A DNA stretch of 64,000 nt. It comes from Rhizomys pruinosus (lineage: Eukaryota > Chordata > Mammalia > Rodentia > Spalacidae). The notes beneath the pieces were generated by a model, which did no database searches, had not been told where the DNA came from, and saw nothing but the letters and a program-made list of their open reading frames with translations. The stretch's first letter is position 1; each line of letters starts with the position of its first letter. Of the stretch, positions 22,721 to 34,020 are shown piece by piece. Both the position numbers and the translations under genes were made by a program. The DNA lies in the NCBI GenBank assembly GCA_009823505.1, contig VZQC01005710.1:2360788-2424787 (forward strand), written 5' to 3'.

Positions 22721-23869
22721 CAAGGCTCCTCTCTAATTACCTGCAGCAAGCGAGGCTGGCAGTGGGGGCCCAGTGTGGATGGATGTGTAAATAGTATCTG
22801 TCATGGCAACAAAACCCATGCTGCCACAGTGTACCTTCCTGTGTCCTGGGAGCCACAGAGGACAACAGGGAAACCTCTGGCTTGCTCCCCCCTTCCCCGT
22901 TCTATACCCCAGGATCTGACATACAACTTTCAGAAGAAGTAAACATGAAATATTACTTTGAAGGAATTTTTGCCTCTAAGAACAAAACTCACAAACCTGT
23001 ATTACTTTTGTTTGTATGGCTCTGTGGTTCAGAAAGGGCTTTCACAGTGCTCAGGATAGCGACTCGAGATTAGGCCCACTTTTCATGCTGAGGTTGTAAT
23101 TGATTCTTGGCAGCAGAACCATAGCAGGCTCAGCATAGGAAGAAGCAAGACCTCTTGAGATATTTGGTTAGCTAGAACAACTGCCGTGTGGGTCACCTGT
23201 GCTGGTGATGATTTCCTTCTGAAGGCATCATTGTAGAGCAAGTATTTCACTTAGATAACACTCGGACCTCAAGAGAGAGAGCCGAGTTCATTGATTTATT
23301 TTTTTAGGTTGTTTTTCAAAAATCCTCAAGTGGTATCATAACCACTACATTAAAATAAAAACACTCCTGAAAGGATGATATTTAATAAGGTTGCTCTGCG
23401 TGACATTTTTGCCAACTAGGCTTGAATAAATGAGGAGGAAAAAACCCCAGAACACTAAGGGATTGTATATGAAAACTCCACAGAGGGCTACTTGTGACAC
23501 ACAAGGGGGAGGAGGAGGGGAGGCTTCCCCCAGGCCTCAGCTGGCTGAGTTGGAATGGACCAATGAACCCCCTGCCAGGGGCCGCTGGAGTCAACACCAG
23601 CAGGTACCTGAGCCAGCCTGGACAAAAAGTTAACCTCTATGTATTTTTTTTTTTTTATTTTGTCAATCCAGGAAAAATATTGTGCAAGAAAGGTTTCATT
23701 AATCCTGTTAATATTATTATTTGGAAAAACATGGCAGGCTACCTGAGTTCCTTGCAGCAGAGTGTACAGTGACACAGTCCCTGAGTTTGGGGAGCAGAAT
23801 GACTCTCCACCCTAGGTGTTAGGCATAGTACTCAGTCCTGGGCTTTCTTTAGTCTTTTAAAGGGAATAT
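22721..23869. other. Intergenic, single copy
   Basis: AT-rich non-coding DNA. A T-run at 23646-23659 shows no recognisable element attached. Confidence 0.5.
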
Positions 23870-23982
23870 CCAAAAGTCATTCTTTTTTTTTTTTTTTTGG
23901 TCTTTTCGAGACAGGGTCTCCCTGTAGCCCCAGCTGTCCTGGAACTCACATTGTAGACCAGGCTGGCCCAAAAGTCATTCTT
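23870..23982 (-). repeat. 5'-truncated B1 with perfect target-site duplication
   Basis: Only the 3' part of an inverted B1 (23885-23967) is present. It starts with a long T-run and stops at the middle GGCTGG block. Perfect 15-base copies of CCAAAAGTCATTCTT at 23870-23884 and 23968-23982 show that it inserted already truncated rather than being deleted later. Confidence 0.95.
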
Positions 23983-25071
23983 ATAAGTACCTGTGGCTAG
24001 GCATGGAGTCCTATAGTCCTAGAATCTCCCCGTGTGGCACTGCCCCTGGGCATCTGAAAGTATAACTCTGGTGGGGACCTCCCAGACTTTGGCAAGAGAG
24101 GCTAATTTAGAATAATCCTGTTTTGTTCTGGGTCAAAGATGTCTGAGAGATGACACATCAGACAGTGGACGGAAGGTCAGGCTCCGCTGCCTGAGCCTAG
24201 GTATGTGGCCACATTCCAAGTTGGTTTTCTTGAAGCTGCAGGGGACTGGTCTCACCTCCTCCAACAAAAGGCCAAAGAACGAGTGAAGACTTGAGCTTGG
24301 AGGAAAGCAACCAAATTCTTAAAAATTCTCATTTAGCATCAGGTAAACTGGTAAGAAGTGCAGCGGGTGGCACAAGTGCGGTTGAGTTTTCTTCCCTGAC
24401 ATGTGCTGCCTCCAGGGGCTCCTTCATGGGGGAACTGGGGCTTCATAAGCCCCAGGAGAGAGGGCAAATGGCTTGTTACTGAGTTTAATTAATCAAGAGG
24501 CATCTTATCCTCCCTGAGGGAGTTCTTTCAAACGTTGGAAGAAGGATCTAATGATATAAAACACCATGAAAATACCGTGCCTGAGACGTCTCCAGGCTGG
24601 ATCTCTGTGGCTCATCTGGGAAGCTTTTAAAATTTCCAGAAAGCCGTTTTCTCATAACAGGAGCATCAGGGTGTTGGAGGACATTGTGACCTCCGTCAAC
24701 TGGGAAATGAAGCATCATATTAGAAAACAACGCTAGTTTGCAGGACTCCTGTGTGGCCCAGTAAAACTTGAATGTCTGAAAAATGCCCAGAGCATGGCCC
24801 CTACTTCTGAGCAAGTGGTCAGCTTCCCTCTTGTGATGTTAAGCACAGAAAAGAGAGAATCCAGGTGCTTCAGAATGGTCCTTTGCTCAGAGAAGCCCCT
24901 GCCTATGGTTGGCTGGCCAATAGCACAGAGGCTCAAGCCAGGTCAGCTTTCCCTCTAGCCTGGATTGCACATCATGCACAATGAGGTGCCCCAAAGCTGT
25001 CTGTGGTTAGTGAAATTTAAATTAATTACAGAAAAGGGTTCTTCTCCTTCATGGGTCTTCATGGGGCCACT
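23983..25071. other. Intergenic with an AT-rich candidate regulatory stretch
   Basis: TTTAATTAATCAAG at about 24484-24497 and AAATTTAAATTAATTACAG at about 25013-25031 are homeodomain-type words in repeat-free DNA. No gene recognised. Confidence 0.4.
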
Positions 25072-25258
25072 GTCTTATAAAAGTAACACTATGCTGGCTT
25101 AGTGGCCACCCCACTTCAGTGAGACCTTATTTTGACTTATTTACATTTTGCAAGATTTCTTTTTCAAAATGAGGTCACATTCTCAGGTATTAGGTACTGA
25201 GGACTAGGACTTTAATGAATCACCCTGGGGAGGAGGAGACAGGATTCAACCCATAGTA
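25072..25258 (-). repeat. MLT1-like LTR fragment (probable)
   Basis: The inverted-order words CTTATAAAAGTAACA, AAATGAGGTCACATTCTCAG, ACTAGGACTTTAATG and GGATTCAACCCATAGTA fit one end of an MLT1-type MaLR LTR, strongly diverged. Confidence 0.55.
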
Positions 25259-25529
25259 GGTCCCAATGATCCACTGTGCTGTGTGCCCCAGTGGTGACCC
25301 CTTAGCCTCAGCCCTCCACAGTTTCCTTCATCTTGGGCACAGGATTGGTTTGGGATACAGAAAGTTCCCGGGGGAGGGGGTGTGTGAGAACACAAGCCAA
25401 CACTATCGTACTGGAGATTTAGGCTCCCAGCGTGCACATTTGCGGAGAGCATGATTCAGTCTGTACTGGAGGCACTGAGTGCTTACGGGCTGTGGAAGAG
25501 GGCACTGGGGCAGGGCACGAGACTGCATC

Positions 25530-25625
25530 TCAGCGGGGTGACTTCGAACAAGTCCTTGGACCTGTCTGGCCTGCTGAAAGGTGCCCTTCTGACCTCACAG
25601 GGTGAGCAAGGAGAAGAGAAACAGG
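25530..25625 (+). repeat. Possible MIR fragment
   Basis: GTGACTTCGAACAAGTCCTT followed by a CCTGTCTGG-type stretch resembles the MIR core region. The match is weak. Confidence 0.35.
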
Positions 25626-26424
25626 GCTTGAGTTTTATGCCCCACCCATGGAAAGAATTGCTACATACTTTGCATCATTTCTGAAAGTGAACTTCATTGA
25701 CAACGGTGTGGAAAAGGAGTGAAATCACCAGGAAAACAGATTTGTTGCCGCAATAACATTTCTTTCAAGAAAACTTGGTCCCCAGAGGTGAGCCGGTTGT
25801 TGACATTTGAAAACTTTCACTTTCCAATGAGTTCAGTATTTTCCCCCACTATGTGACTAGAAGCTTAAAATGTTACCCCCTGATGAATGCCAGATGAGAG
25901 ATCTGGAATACCAGGCCTGTGCATGTGTCCTGGACATCCTTAGCTTGCACACGGTGCCTGGGCCAACATCTCTGCAAGCTGAAGGGGAAGCGGAGACCCA
26001 GGCTTTTAACCATTCCTGTAAAAATCCTAGCTGCTAAGAGATACCGCTGGCATTCTAAGCCTTTGATGTCACCATCAACTCTTCTATAAGAAATGATTGG
26101 CAGGTCTCTGCAAACCCAATGGCTCAGGGTTTGTATCTTTTTGCTTATTTGTCTGACATTTTGTTTGCTAGAATAATCTCCGAAGATGTGATATTTCCAT
26201 TTCTTTTCATTCTTATGACAAAAGTATCAGGTCTGAAATGCATGATTCGGCCATGTCATGATATCATTTTGTATGTTGTGTGTAGTAACATCTGGCCACC
26301 TGGAAATAAGGCAGAGGCTGTGCACAGATGACCTAACAGAATGTACTGCCTGTCACATTCATGGTATCAGTGTGGTGCCATGGATCCCAGGTCAAGGCAT
26401 AGGACTGAGCTTCAGGAAGGTCCC
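25626..26424. other. Intergenic, AT-rich
   Basis: Nothing recognised beyond single-copy DNA. Confidence 0.5.
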
Positions 26425-26530
26425 ACAGAGGACAGCCTCAGTCCCCTCATCTGTAAACAAGGTAGACTGCAGTAGCTTAACGCAGCCGGTGAAATGTTTA
26501 GAGACAGTTAGTGAAATTAAGAGTAGACAC
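26425..26530 (+). repeat. MIR fragment (probable)
   Basis: CAGCCTCAGTCCCCTCATCTG and the following AAACAAGGTAGACTGCA correspond to the MIR 3' half. Confidence 0.45.
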
Positions 26531-26695
26531 CAGTTGAATAATTGAAGCTGCTATGATCACGTGGAAGCCAGGAAACCAAGGGCTTCATATTGCCTCCATC
26601 TTTACCATCTTTACCCCGGGATTCCCAAGGCACTGATAGAACCATGGTGTAAATGTACTGAGCTAGCTTATGCATAAGACCCAGTTATCAGCGCC

Positions 26696-26886
26696 AATAA
26701 CTGTGCTTTTTTTTTTTTTTTTTTTTTGTCTTTTCGGGACAGGGTCTCCCTGTAGCCCCAGCTGTCCTGGAACTCACATTGTAGACCAGGCTGGCCTTGA
26801 ACTCACAAAGATCCGCCTGCCTCTGCCTCCCAAGTGCTAGGATTAAAGGCGTGCGCCACCACGCCCGGCCAATAACTGTGCTTTTT
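26696..26886 (-). repeat. Young full-length B1 with target-site duplication
   Basis: The inverted B1 body (26712-26870) begins with a T23-type run and ends in CGCCACCACGCCCGGCC, keeping its CpGs. It is flanked by perfect 16-base AATAACTGTGCTTTTT copies at 26696-26711 and 26871-26886. Preserved CpGs and duplication suggest recent insertion. Confidence 0.96.
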
Positions 26887-26993
26887 AATGCTCACCAATC
26901 AACAGATCTCTCTTCTGATTATGCTCCATCAGGTTGTATTTTCCAAAGACGTTTACAATAATGTCTTCTGAACATGGCCTGCACCAGTGTCCA

Positions 26994-27209
26994 GTGGGAT
27001 CCGGGTCTGGTGTCCCCCCAGTGGGATCTGGGTCTGGTGTCCCCCCAGTGGGATCCGGGTCTGGTGTCCCCCCAGTGGGATCCGAGTCTGATGTCCCCCC
27101 AGTGGGATCCGGGTCTGATGTCCCCCCAGTGGGATCCGGGTCTGGTGTCCCCCCAGTGGGATCCGGGTCTGGTGTCCCCCCAGTGGGATCCGGGTCTGGT
27201 GTCCCCCCA
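26994..27209 (+). repeat. Minisatellite, 27-bp unit, exactly 8 copies
   Basis: Eight head-to-tail units, each starting GTGGGATC and ending GTCCCCCCA (216 bases in all). Only a few point differences occur: a CpG transition in copy 2, and the variants in copies 4 and 5. Because 27 is a multiple of three, two + frames stay open and would read VGSGSGVPP repeats. No promoter or gene context supports translation. Confidence 0.97.
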
Positions 27210-27890
27210 GTGGCTTATCAGGGGTCCTTGTTATTTATTTTCTGTGTTGATACCAGCAGTATTTTAGAACCCAGCTACGAAATTCTCCCCACCTATTTGT
27301 GAAAGGCAACTCATGGGGGTAGGAGTAGAACGGGCTCAAGGCCACGGACTCCCACTGCCTCCTTCAAATGCAAGTCTAGGCCGAGTGACAGAGGCTCACC
27401 ACTGCACCTGGCCACACTCTTTTGTGCTCCCTCTGTTTTGTTTGATTCTTTAAAAGAATCAAGTTGTTGCATAGAGATTTATAAAATACTGTGTATATGT
27501 TGTGACAAGTGGGAGAAAGAAAATAGTGAGTGACTAAGTCAGGATTGTCTACAATTAATTGTGTAGGGCTCCATTTCCAAACTAAAACAACGATTCTATC
27601 TCTAAGTAAGAGGCAAGGCTGAGATGCAGGCAGGAAGGGCCTGTGATGTGGGGGGGGGGTTGACGTGGAGGTGCTGACTGTGAGAAGACAGGAACATGCC
27701 GTTCTACATTACACCAGGCCCCACGGAGCAGGGCCCAGTGGGGACCTCCTAGGGACTGGAATCCACCAGTGGTGGTGAGGGGTTTTCTCTATCATCTTTT
27801 TTAGTTAATATTTATCACTTGAAATAATGGAACTCACTGTGGCATAGTCATATGTGTACATAAGAGTACTTTGATCATTATCTCTTTTAA
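27210..27890. other. Intergenic, nothing recognised
   Basis: Single-copy DNA with a short G-run at 27650-27658. Confidence 0.5.
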
Positions 27891-28099
27891 AGATTTATTT
27901 TTATTTGAATGAGTATTTTATTTGTATGTAAGTGTACCACATGTGTGCCTGGTGCACCAGGGAGCCAGAAAAGGGCGTTGGTTCCCCTGGAACTAGAGTT
28001 AGGGATGATTGTGAAGCACCATGTGGGTGCTGGGAACTGAACCCTGGTCCTCTGCAAAAGCAGCCAGTGCTCTTAACCTTTGAGCCCTCTCTCCAGCCC
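27891..28099 (-). repeat. B3/B2-type SINE
   Basis: On the minus strand, head GGGCTGGAGAGAGGGCTCAA, then GGTTCAGTTCCCAGCACCC, a degenerate middle, and a tail read inverted at 27891-27925. Confidence 0.85.
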
Positions 28100-28388
28100 T
28101 CATCGTTATCTGTCACAGTCACCTTGCAAGATGGTGTCCTTGTGGCCTCTCCTACTAATAAGGGAGGTGGTCTTGAAGCACAGGATTGCTCAATACAGCA
28201 GAATGGGCTTTCTGTTCTAGTGTGATCTGGGATGAATTAGAAAGGAGTGGTTTGTGACTGGATGATGGAGGTGAAGACCCACAGAGCTCATAGTCGAAAC
28301 CGGACCCACCTCTCCACCATCTATATGCTAACAGATGTAATGCTACCAAAGGGCAGGAAGCCAAGCTCCCCACCTACATGGCCCTCAC

Positions 28389-28400
28389 GCACCAGGTGGC
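28389..28400 (+). promoter_or_regulatory. Second candidate CTCF core motif
   Basis: GCACCAGGTGGC differs at one position from the copy at 18664 and lies outside SINEs. Confidence 0.3.
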
Positions 28401-28919
28401 TTAAGTTAGGATTCTGGGATCAGTTGCATGCCAAATATACCTTTAAAAGAATAGATTAGGGCCCAGGGCCAGATTCTCATTCTTGTGAATAGACCATGTC
28501 CAAAGCTGGGTCTCTGACCCACCTATTAGGCTGACTTAGGAAGGGGAGGCTACAGAGCTTTCCTCAGAGCAGCTGCAGCAGCACACAGAAACTAAAGCTG
28601 CGTGAGAGCAAGAACGAAGAGGAGGGCGATGCCTGGGGCAGAGAGCAGCGGGGACAGCTGCACCAGAGTGGCTCTCCGGGGTGGCAGGAAAACCAGCAGA
28701 CATAAAATATGCCACCCAGGAGTGGGTGCCGTGGGGTTCTGGAGCAGCCGTTGGGTTTGCCAAGAGATATTTATTGCATTGGTTCCATAAATGCCTTATT
28801 AAAACAACATCAAGTTGATAGCAAGCCCGTGGCCCTGGACTGAGTTCAAAAGCAAGAGGAATGCACAAGGGCCTGAAGTCACACCTACCAGCTTTTGGAA
28901 ATCGATCCTTGCTAAGGCT

Positions 28920-29030
28920 TCAAGCTTGTGATGTCAGCTCAGTGGAATTAGAGCTCCGCTGCTCAGAATTACATAACTAATTACAGTCAGCCTCAGCAAC
29001 AATTACTAATCAGCCTCAACCCAGCCTGTT
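28920..29030. promoter_or_regulatory. Candidate homeodomain-type regulatory block
   Basis: Repeat-free DNA with TGATGTCA, GAATTAGAGCTC, ACATAACTAATTACAGTCAG and CAACAATTACTAATCAGCC within about 100 bases. Such TAATTA/SOX-like clustering is common in conserved developmental enhancers. Inference only. Confidence 0.35.
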
Positions 29031-31414
29031 CCTTGGTGGTGGATGGTTTGAGGGTCCAAATTAGTTTAGCTAACCATCTTGGACGATCTGTGCTCTGAGG
29101 TGAGGCAGGCTTCATGGGGCATGCTCTGACCCAAGGTGGGTCTCAAAAGACCAAGGCTGCACTAGAAAGCTGTGAACATCAACATGATATTGAAAAGCCC
29201 CGAAAATGCTGGTTGTTACTCTAGAATGAAGCCAGCCAGCTGAGCAGACGTGTCTACAGGTTAGGATTGAAAGTGTGTGGTACTCTTGACATCTGTGGTG
29301 GCCACCAAAGACATGGCTTATGTGCTGTGGTTCCCCTCTCCACAGAGCCCAGCAGGGTCAGCTCACAGTTCTTCATATACACAGTCCTCACAGAGCTATA
29401 GCCAACCACCTGGTGTGGGTCCAATGTAGGAACTCACCAGCCATCTTGGCTCTTGAAGCACTTAAGAAGCCTACAGCTGTGGAATCTTCTATTGGATCAA
29501 ATGGAGAGTGCACATGGAGGCCATGTATCTTGGCCATAGCCTATTAGGTGTGTTGGAGCCCCAGATTAGAAGGATGTGAAGGGGGCGTCCATTGTTATTT
29601 AACTGTATCTAACTGTGACGCTCTTTCTGTATTAGCTGGCCAGTTTGCTAAGGTCAGGGATGGAACCCCAGTTACCTCTCCATGCTATGCCATACAAGGA
29701 CACAGTGTATGTGGTGGTACAGGGCTCTGGGAGTCTCTGCCATTTGACTGATATGCAGTGCAATGCTTAGAGAGACCAGATGTGCAGGGGAGAGTGTAGG
29801 CCGTGGCTGGTCCGGCTGAGCTGGAGGCAGAGGCAGTGGTCTGTGGAGACTGTGTCCACCCCTGCAGTTGGTGGGTCTGCTGCTTGCTAACTCAGCTCTT
29901 CTTCCCCTGGTCTTCCTGTGGACACATGCAGAGGCTGAGAGAGCCCAAGGCTGGTCCATGGGGTGGGCAGGAGCCCCACTTGGAGGTCTGGCTGCAGGTG
30001 CAGGCTCTCTGGACCCCTCCTCACCTTCCCCAAGCCCTTCAGAGCAGCGCTGAGCCCACTCTTTAGGGATCCTCTCTGATCACTGACCTCCACACTGGGC
30101 TCAGAATCCACTTCATCAGCTGCACTGATTTTATTTTCCCCAAAGTCTCTACAAGGTTGACATCTGCCAAGACGAGCAAGTGAGCATCTTCCTGCCAAGG
30201 GCCAGTTTCCCACAGTGGCGAAGTAATCCTATCCGATACACGCTTCTTTTCTAAATGAGGACAAAAAGACCAGCTTGTAGAAAAGAGATTATTGTTTTGA
30301 TGACATTAACCTTTTGTTATACTTCAAAGATTGTTTTTTTCCCACAGAGCTAGTATGTCCAGTGGCATGCCCTGGGTTGGTGCTGCCCAGTGTGGACACT
30401 CCTGGGAATCCTTCTAGAGCTTCCAACCTTTGGAGTGAGGAGTCTAGCACCGTCTTTGTGGGATGTTCCTTCAACTGTTTGGGCCTCTCTTCCTCTGCTC
30501 CAGGCACTGTTCACAATGCAGTATTTTAGTTTCTACTCCAAGCGTCCCTCTGTGACATGACCAGATTGGAGTATCTGCTGATTTTTCTCAAACCACTACC
30601 CAGAGTTCTCAGAGTCCACTGGGCTGTGTCCATCAGATAATGAGGCAGGCCGCACGGTTCTTCCTGTAGCTCTCCATCTTTCAACAGGGCCCAAGAACTA
30701 TGTTCTACCAGGCCCTGCTGTTTCCACTTCCTGGCAGCTTGGACAGTGTTCCGAGCTGCCACTGAGGTAGTTAATCACAACATAGGTTTTCTAGTGAAAA
30801 TATTTTCCTCTCCTACCTTCTCCTTCATCTCCTGTCTTTTTCTTCTTGCTTCAGTAGAATTTGGATTTATGACATCCTTCTCAGTGTGTTCCCCCAAACC
30901 TCCAGGGGAATGGCTACTTTGTTCCCTGTCAGCCAAGAGGGCTGCTGATGGCTACGCTTGATGGTCACAGGGCAGATGATGTATAAAATAAGATGATGAG
31001 GGGCTTTGGAAGAAGCCCTGGGCTCACCTTACCTCACCTGTACCAGTCCCAGCATTCTCATTGGAGAAGGTTAGCCACAGTCGTCCTTTCCAGGCCTGGT
31101 GCAGGGACAGGAGATAAGTTCTGCAGGTCCCCAAGCTCCGGCAAGCAGCAAACCCGGTGAATGTTTACATTCTTCTGTAGAGTGGTCTCGGGTTGATCTT
31201 ATCTAGGCTGGCTTCATGTGACCAGCCCAGGCTCGGGACAGCATACTTAAAGTCCTGCAGTTGTCATGTTGAAAGCCTCTCTTTGAATCTGTGTCTTGTG
31301 AGTGATGTCTGGTGGGATGGAGGTGTATGTGTTTGGAGCCCTGGATCCTTGCTACCTCCTGCAGTCACTTCCTCCTCCTCCCTCTGTTCAGTGTCACCCT
31401 TATCCTCAACAAAG

Positions 31415-31600
31415 GCAGGACACGGGATGTGCTGGGATAAAGGAGGCAGGACACGGGATGTGCTGGGATAAAGGAGGCAGGACACGGGATGTGCTGGGAT
31501 AAAGGAGGCAGGACACGGGATGTGCTGGGATAAAGGAGGCAGGACACGGGATGTGCTGGGATAAAGGAGGCAGGACACGGGATGTGCTGGGATGAAGGGA
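31415..31600 (+). repeat. Minisatellite, 31-bp unit, 6 copies
   Basis: Units beginning GCAGGACACGGGATGTGCTG start at 31415, 31446, 31477, 31508, 31539 and 31570. The first five are identical and the last differs near its end (GATGAAGGGA), which indicates recent expansion. The period is not a multiple of three, so frames rotate; long minus-strand frames here are artefacts. Confidence 0.97.
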
Positions 31601-31705
31601 GGGGCCTTGGCAGCTGTAAAAATTAGCAGCTGCTCTGAAAATATGCCCTGTTCCAAGTGACACCGATGGGGATTAAAGTCTATCATGGCTTTATTTTGGT
31701 TACAT

Positions 31706-31708
31706 TGT

Positions 31709-31744
<36 letters not shown>
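31706..31744 (+). repeat. (GT)n microsatellite
   Basis: GT run with one A interruption. Confidence 0.96.
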
Positions 31745-31746
<2 letters not shown>

Positions 31747-32111
31747 CTTGTTGGTTCTCTTCTTCTACCCTGTGGGTCCCAGTGGTTGAACTCAGGTTGT
31801 CAGGCTTGGTGGTCATTTTGTTAGCCCTATCATGGTACTTTGAGAAAAAAGCCTGCAGAATAGAAGACTCGCTAGACATGGGGTCTGGTTTCTACTTTCC
31901 ACCAGGCTTGGCAAGCTATGCAGTTTACCCTGCGCTCATCATCTTTCTCAAACCTGTGTGAGCAAGGATCTTGCCAGGGGAAAATTTGGGTATCCGGATT
32001 ACAGTATCTGAGAAGGGAAGGGAAGACATCTGGCTGGTGGGACTCAGAAGAGCAGGTGCATAGCCCCTGAGGTCTCCAACAGCTAGTGGGATATTGCTGA
32101 CGCAAAATGGC

Positions 32112-32113
<2 letters not shown>

Positions 32114-32151
<38 letters not shown>
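32114..32151 (+). repeat. (CA)n microsatellite
   Basis: About 19 CA units. Confidence 0.97.
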
Positions 32152-32153
<2 letters not shown>

Positions 32154-32308
32154 TGTTTATTGAATAGCTACTATATTAGGTGCTGTGGTGCAATAGAAGT
32201 CCAACACAGTAAGAAGTATTTCATGCCAGAGTGCAGCAGGCTCTGCCTGGGAGTTGAAGCAGTCTCTTGGAAGCTGTGGGCTCTGTCCAGAGCTCTTGGT
32301 GGCACCAG

Positions 32309-32682
32309 GAGCATCAGCAGCATCACCAGCATTGGCAGCATCAGCAGCATCAGCAGTATCAGCATCAGCAGCATCGGCAGCATCAGCAGCATCAGCAGCA
32401 TCGGCAGCATCAGCAGCATCAGCAGCATCAGCAGCATCGGCAGCATCAGCAGCATCAGCAGTATCAGCATCAGCAGCATCGGCAGCATCAGAAGCATCAG
32501 CAGCATCAGTAGCATCGGCAGCATCAGCAGCATCAGCAGCATCACCAGCATCAGCAGTATCAGCATCACCAGCATCGGCAGCATCAGCAGCATCCACAGC
32601 ATCAGAAGCATCAGAAGCATCAGCATCAGCATCAGCAGCATCAGCAGCATCAGCATCACCAGCATCAGAAGCATCAGCAACA
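32309..32682 (+). repeat. GCATCA/CAG-type trinucleotide repeat array
   Basis: About 370 bases built from CAG and CAT triplets with point variants (CGG, ACC, GTA, GAA, TCC). No stop occurs in several frames. Plus frames read Ser/Ile, Ala/Ser or Gln/His repeats and minus frames read Asp/Ala or Leu/Met repeats, up to 226 codons. All are by-products of the repeat. Higher-order repetition of CAGCATCGGCAGCATCAG blocks is visible. Confidence 0.96.
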
Positions 32683-33060
32683 GAATGATGAAGCCTAGCA
32701 AGAGGCTGCACAAAGAATCTTCCAGAGAGGCCACTGCAGGAGCCACATAAAGGAAAATGAGACTCGGTGTACACAAGAGCTGGCTCATGGAAGAATGATT
32801 GAGTGTGAGTCGGAAAGAGGCGCCAGGGGACCGACATTTACAAATGATGTCACAGGTGCCCTGTTGGGAAAGACTTCAGGGAGGGCCCCCTTATTCCTTG
32901 AAAATAGCAAGAAACAACCAAAGCATTTCTCATGAAGATGATTGACAAACCCAGAGTCTGTGTGACTAAGAGCTCTGTGCTGTGAAAACAGAGTAAGCGA
33001 GCTCCCATGGACAGACAAGAAGGAAACCCAGCCCACACTGGTGACTGGCAAAAGGAAATT

Positions 33061-33375
33061 GTAGGTCTGGAGACAAGGCTCAGGGTGTTAGAGGGCTTGT
33101 GCAAGGACGAGGTCCTGAGCCCCAAGCACTCAACACAGAAGCTGGGCATGGCGACCTGGACCTGTAACCTCAGAGCCGCGGAAGGCAGGGCCAGGAGGCT
33201 CCCAGGCCTTGCTGGCCACCAGCGGAGCTGGAACACAGGAGCTCCAAGTTTAGTGAGAGACCTTGTCTCGAGGGAATAAGATGGAGCATGGACCCTTGAC
33301 AGCTTCCTTTGGCATCTGTGTGTGACTGTGTTCGCGCCACGCGCCCTCTTGCACACACACGCACCAGCACCTCCC
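33061..33375 (+). repeat. B4-family dimeric SINE
   Basis: Head CTGGAGACAAGGCTCAGGG, a degraded B box (GAGGTCCTGAGCCCC), then a B1-like half ending AGAGACCTTGTCTCGA. The B4 3' part ends in CA-rich DNA at 33345-33375. Confidence 0.7.
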
Positions 33376-33844
33376 ACAAACAAAACAGAAAGCAGTGAAA
33401 TGAGGGGATTGAAGCGGGCAACAAAGAAACACTGAAGAATATTTAAAAGGTACTGCATGCAGCATTTCCACAACAGCCTTTAGGAGAGGCAGAAGAATAA
33501 GTGCCAAGTGTTAGGAGAGGTTATTTAGGAGCCTCAGGCAGATTATGGCAGGACAAGTCAGGAGCTTAGGGAGGCAGAAAGACTGTAGGAGACAGACACG
33601 ACCAAAGCAAAACCATGTCTTCTGGACATGAGAGGACCGCTGTGCTCATGAACTCACAGCCACTGTGGCATGCACAAGATCTGCAGGAGATCAAGCCAGT
33701 CAGCATCCCAGCATGGGGTGGGGCCATCATGAGCCCTCACGCCCAGCTAGGGAGCTGATGGCTGGGAGAGGGAGAGTGCATTTTCTTTAAGGGTGTGGCT
33801 CATGGGAGGCCAACAACTATCTAGAAGTTCTCTCCACATTCAGA
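33376..33844. other. Intergenic, nothing recognised
   Basis: Purine-rich single-copy DNA. Confidence 0.5.
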
Positions 33845-34020
33845 AGTGTGTTGACACCAATTAGAGTTGACAAGTTATTAAATTTAAGAAAAAAGAGGAC
33901 ACAGAGTTTGGGGTTCAGGAAGGGAGGTGGGAGTAGATCTTGGAGAACTTTGGGAGGAGTTGGGTTTGACTATGATCAAACTACATTGTATGAAATTCTC
34001 GAAGAGAATAAAAACATTTA
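33845..34020 (+). repeat. L1 3' end fragment
   Basis: A purine-rich 3'UTR-like stretch is followed by ACTATGATCAAACTACATTG, TATGAAATTCTCGAAG and an AATAAAAACA end. This is characteristic of rodent L1/Lx 3' termini. No ORF2 coding part is attached. Confidence 0.7.

Larger units (their letters stand above)
28100..31414. other. Intergenic, mostly single copy
   Basis: No gene or young transposon recognised. It contains a CTCF-like motif at 28389-28400 and the TAATTA-rich block at 28920-29030. Open frames are below 115 codons and unsupported. Confidence 0.6.

Noticed and set aside
26934..27302. Possible secreted repeat protein (VGSGSGVPP repeats)
   Set aside because: No signal peptide, promoter or splice evidence; the frame is open only because of the 27-bp minisatellite.
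31415..31600. CRISPR-like regular repeat pattern
   Set aside because: Units are contiguous without unique spacers and the genome is mammalian; this is a minisatellite.
32094..32837. Four 144-226 codon frames on both strands resembling low-complexity proteins
   Set aside because: All arise from the CAG/CAT array, open in several frames at once; no gene context.
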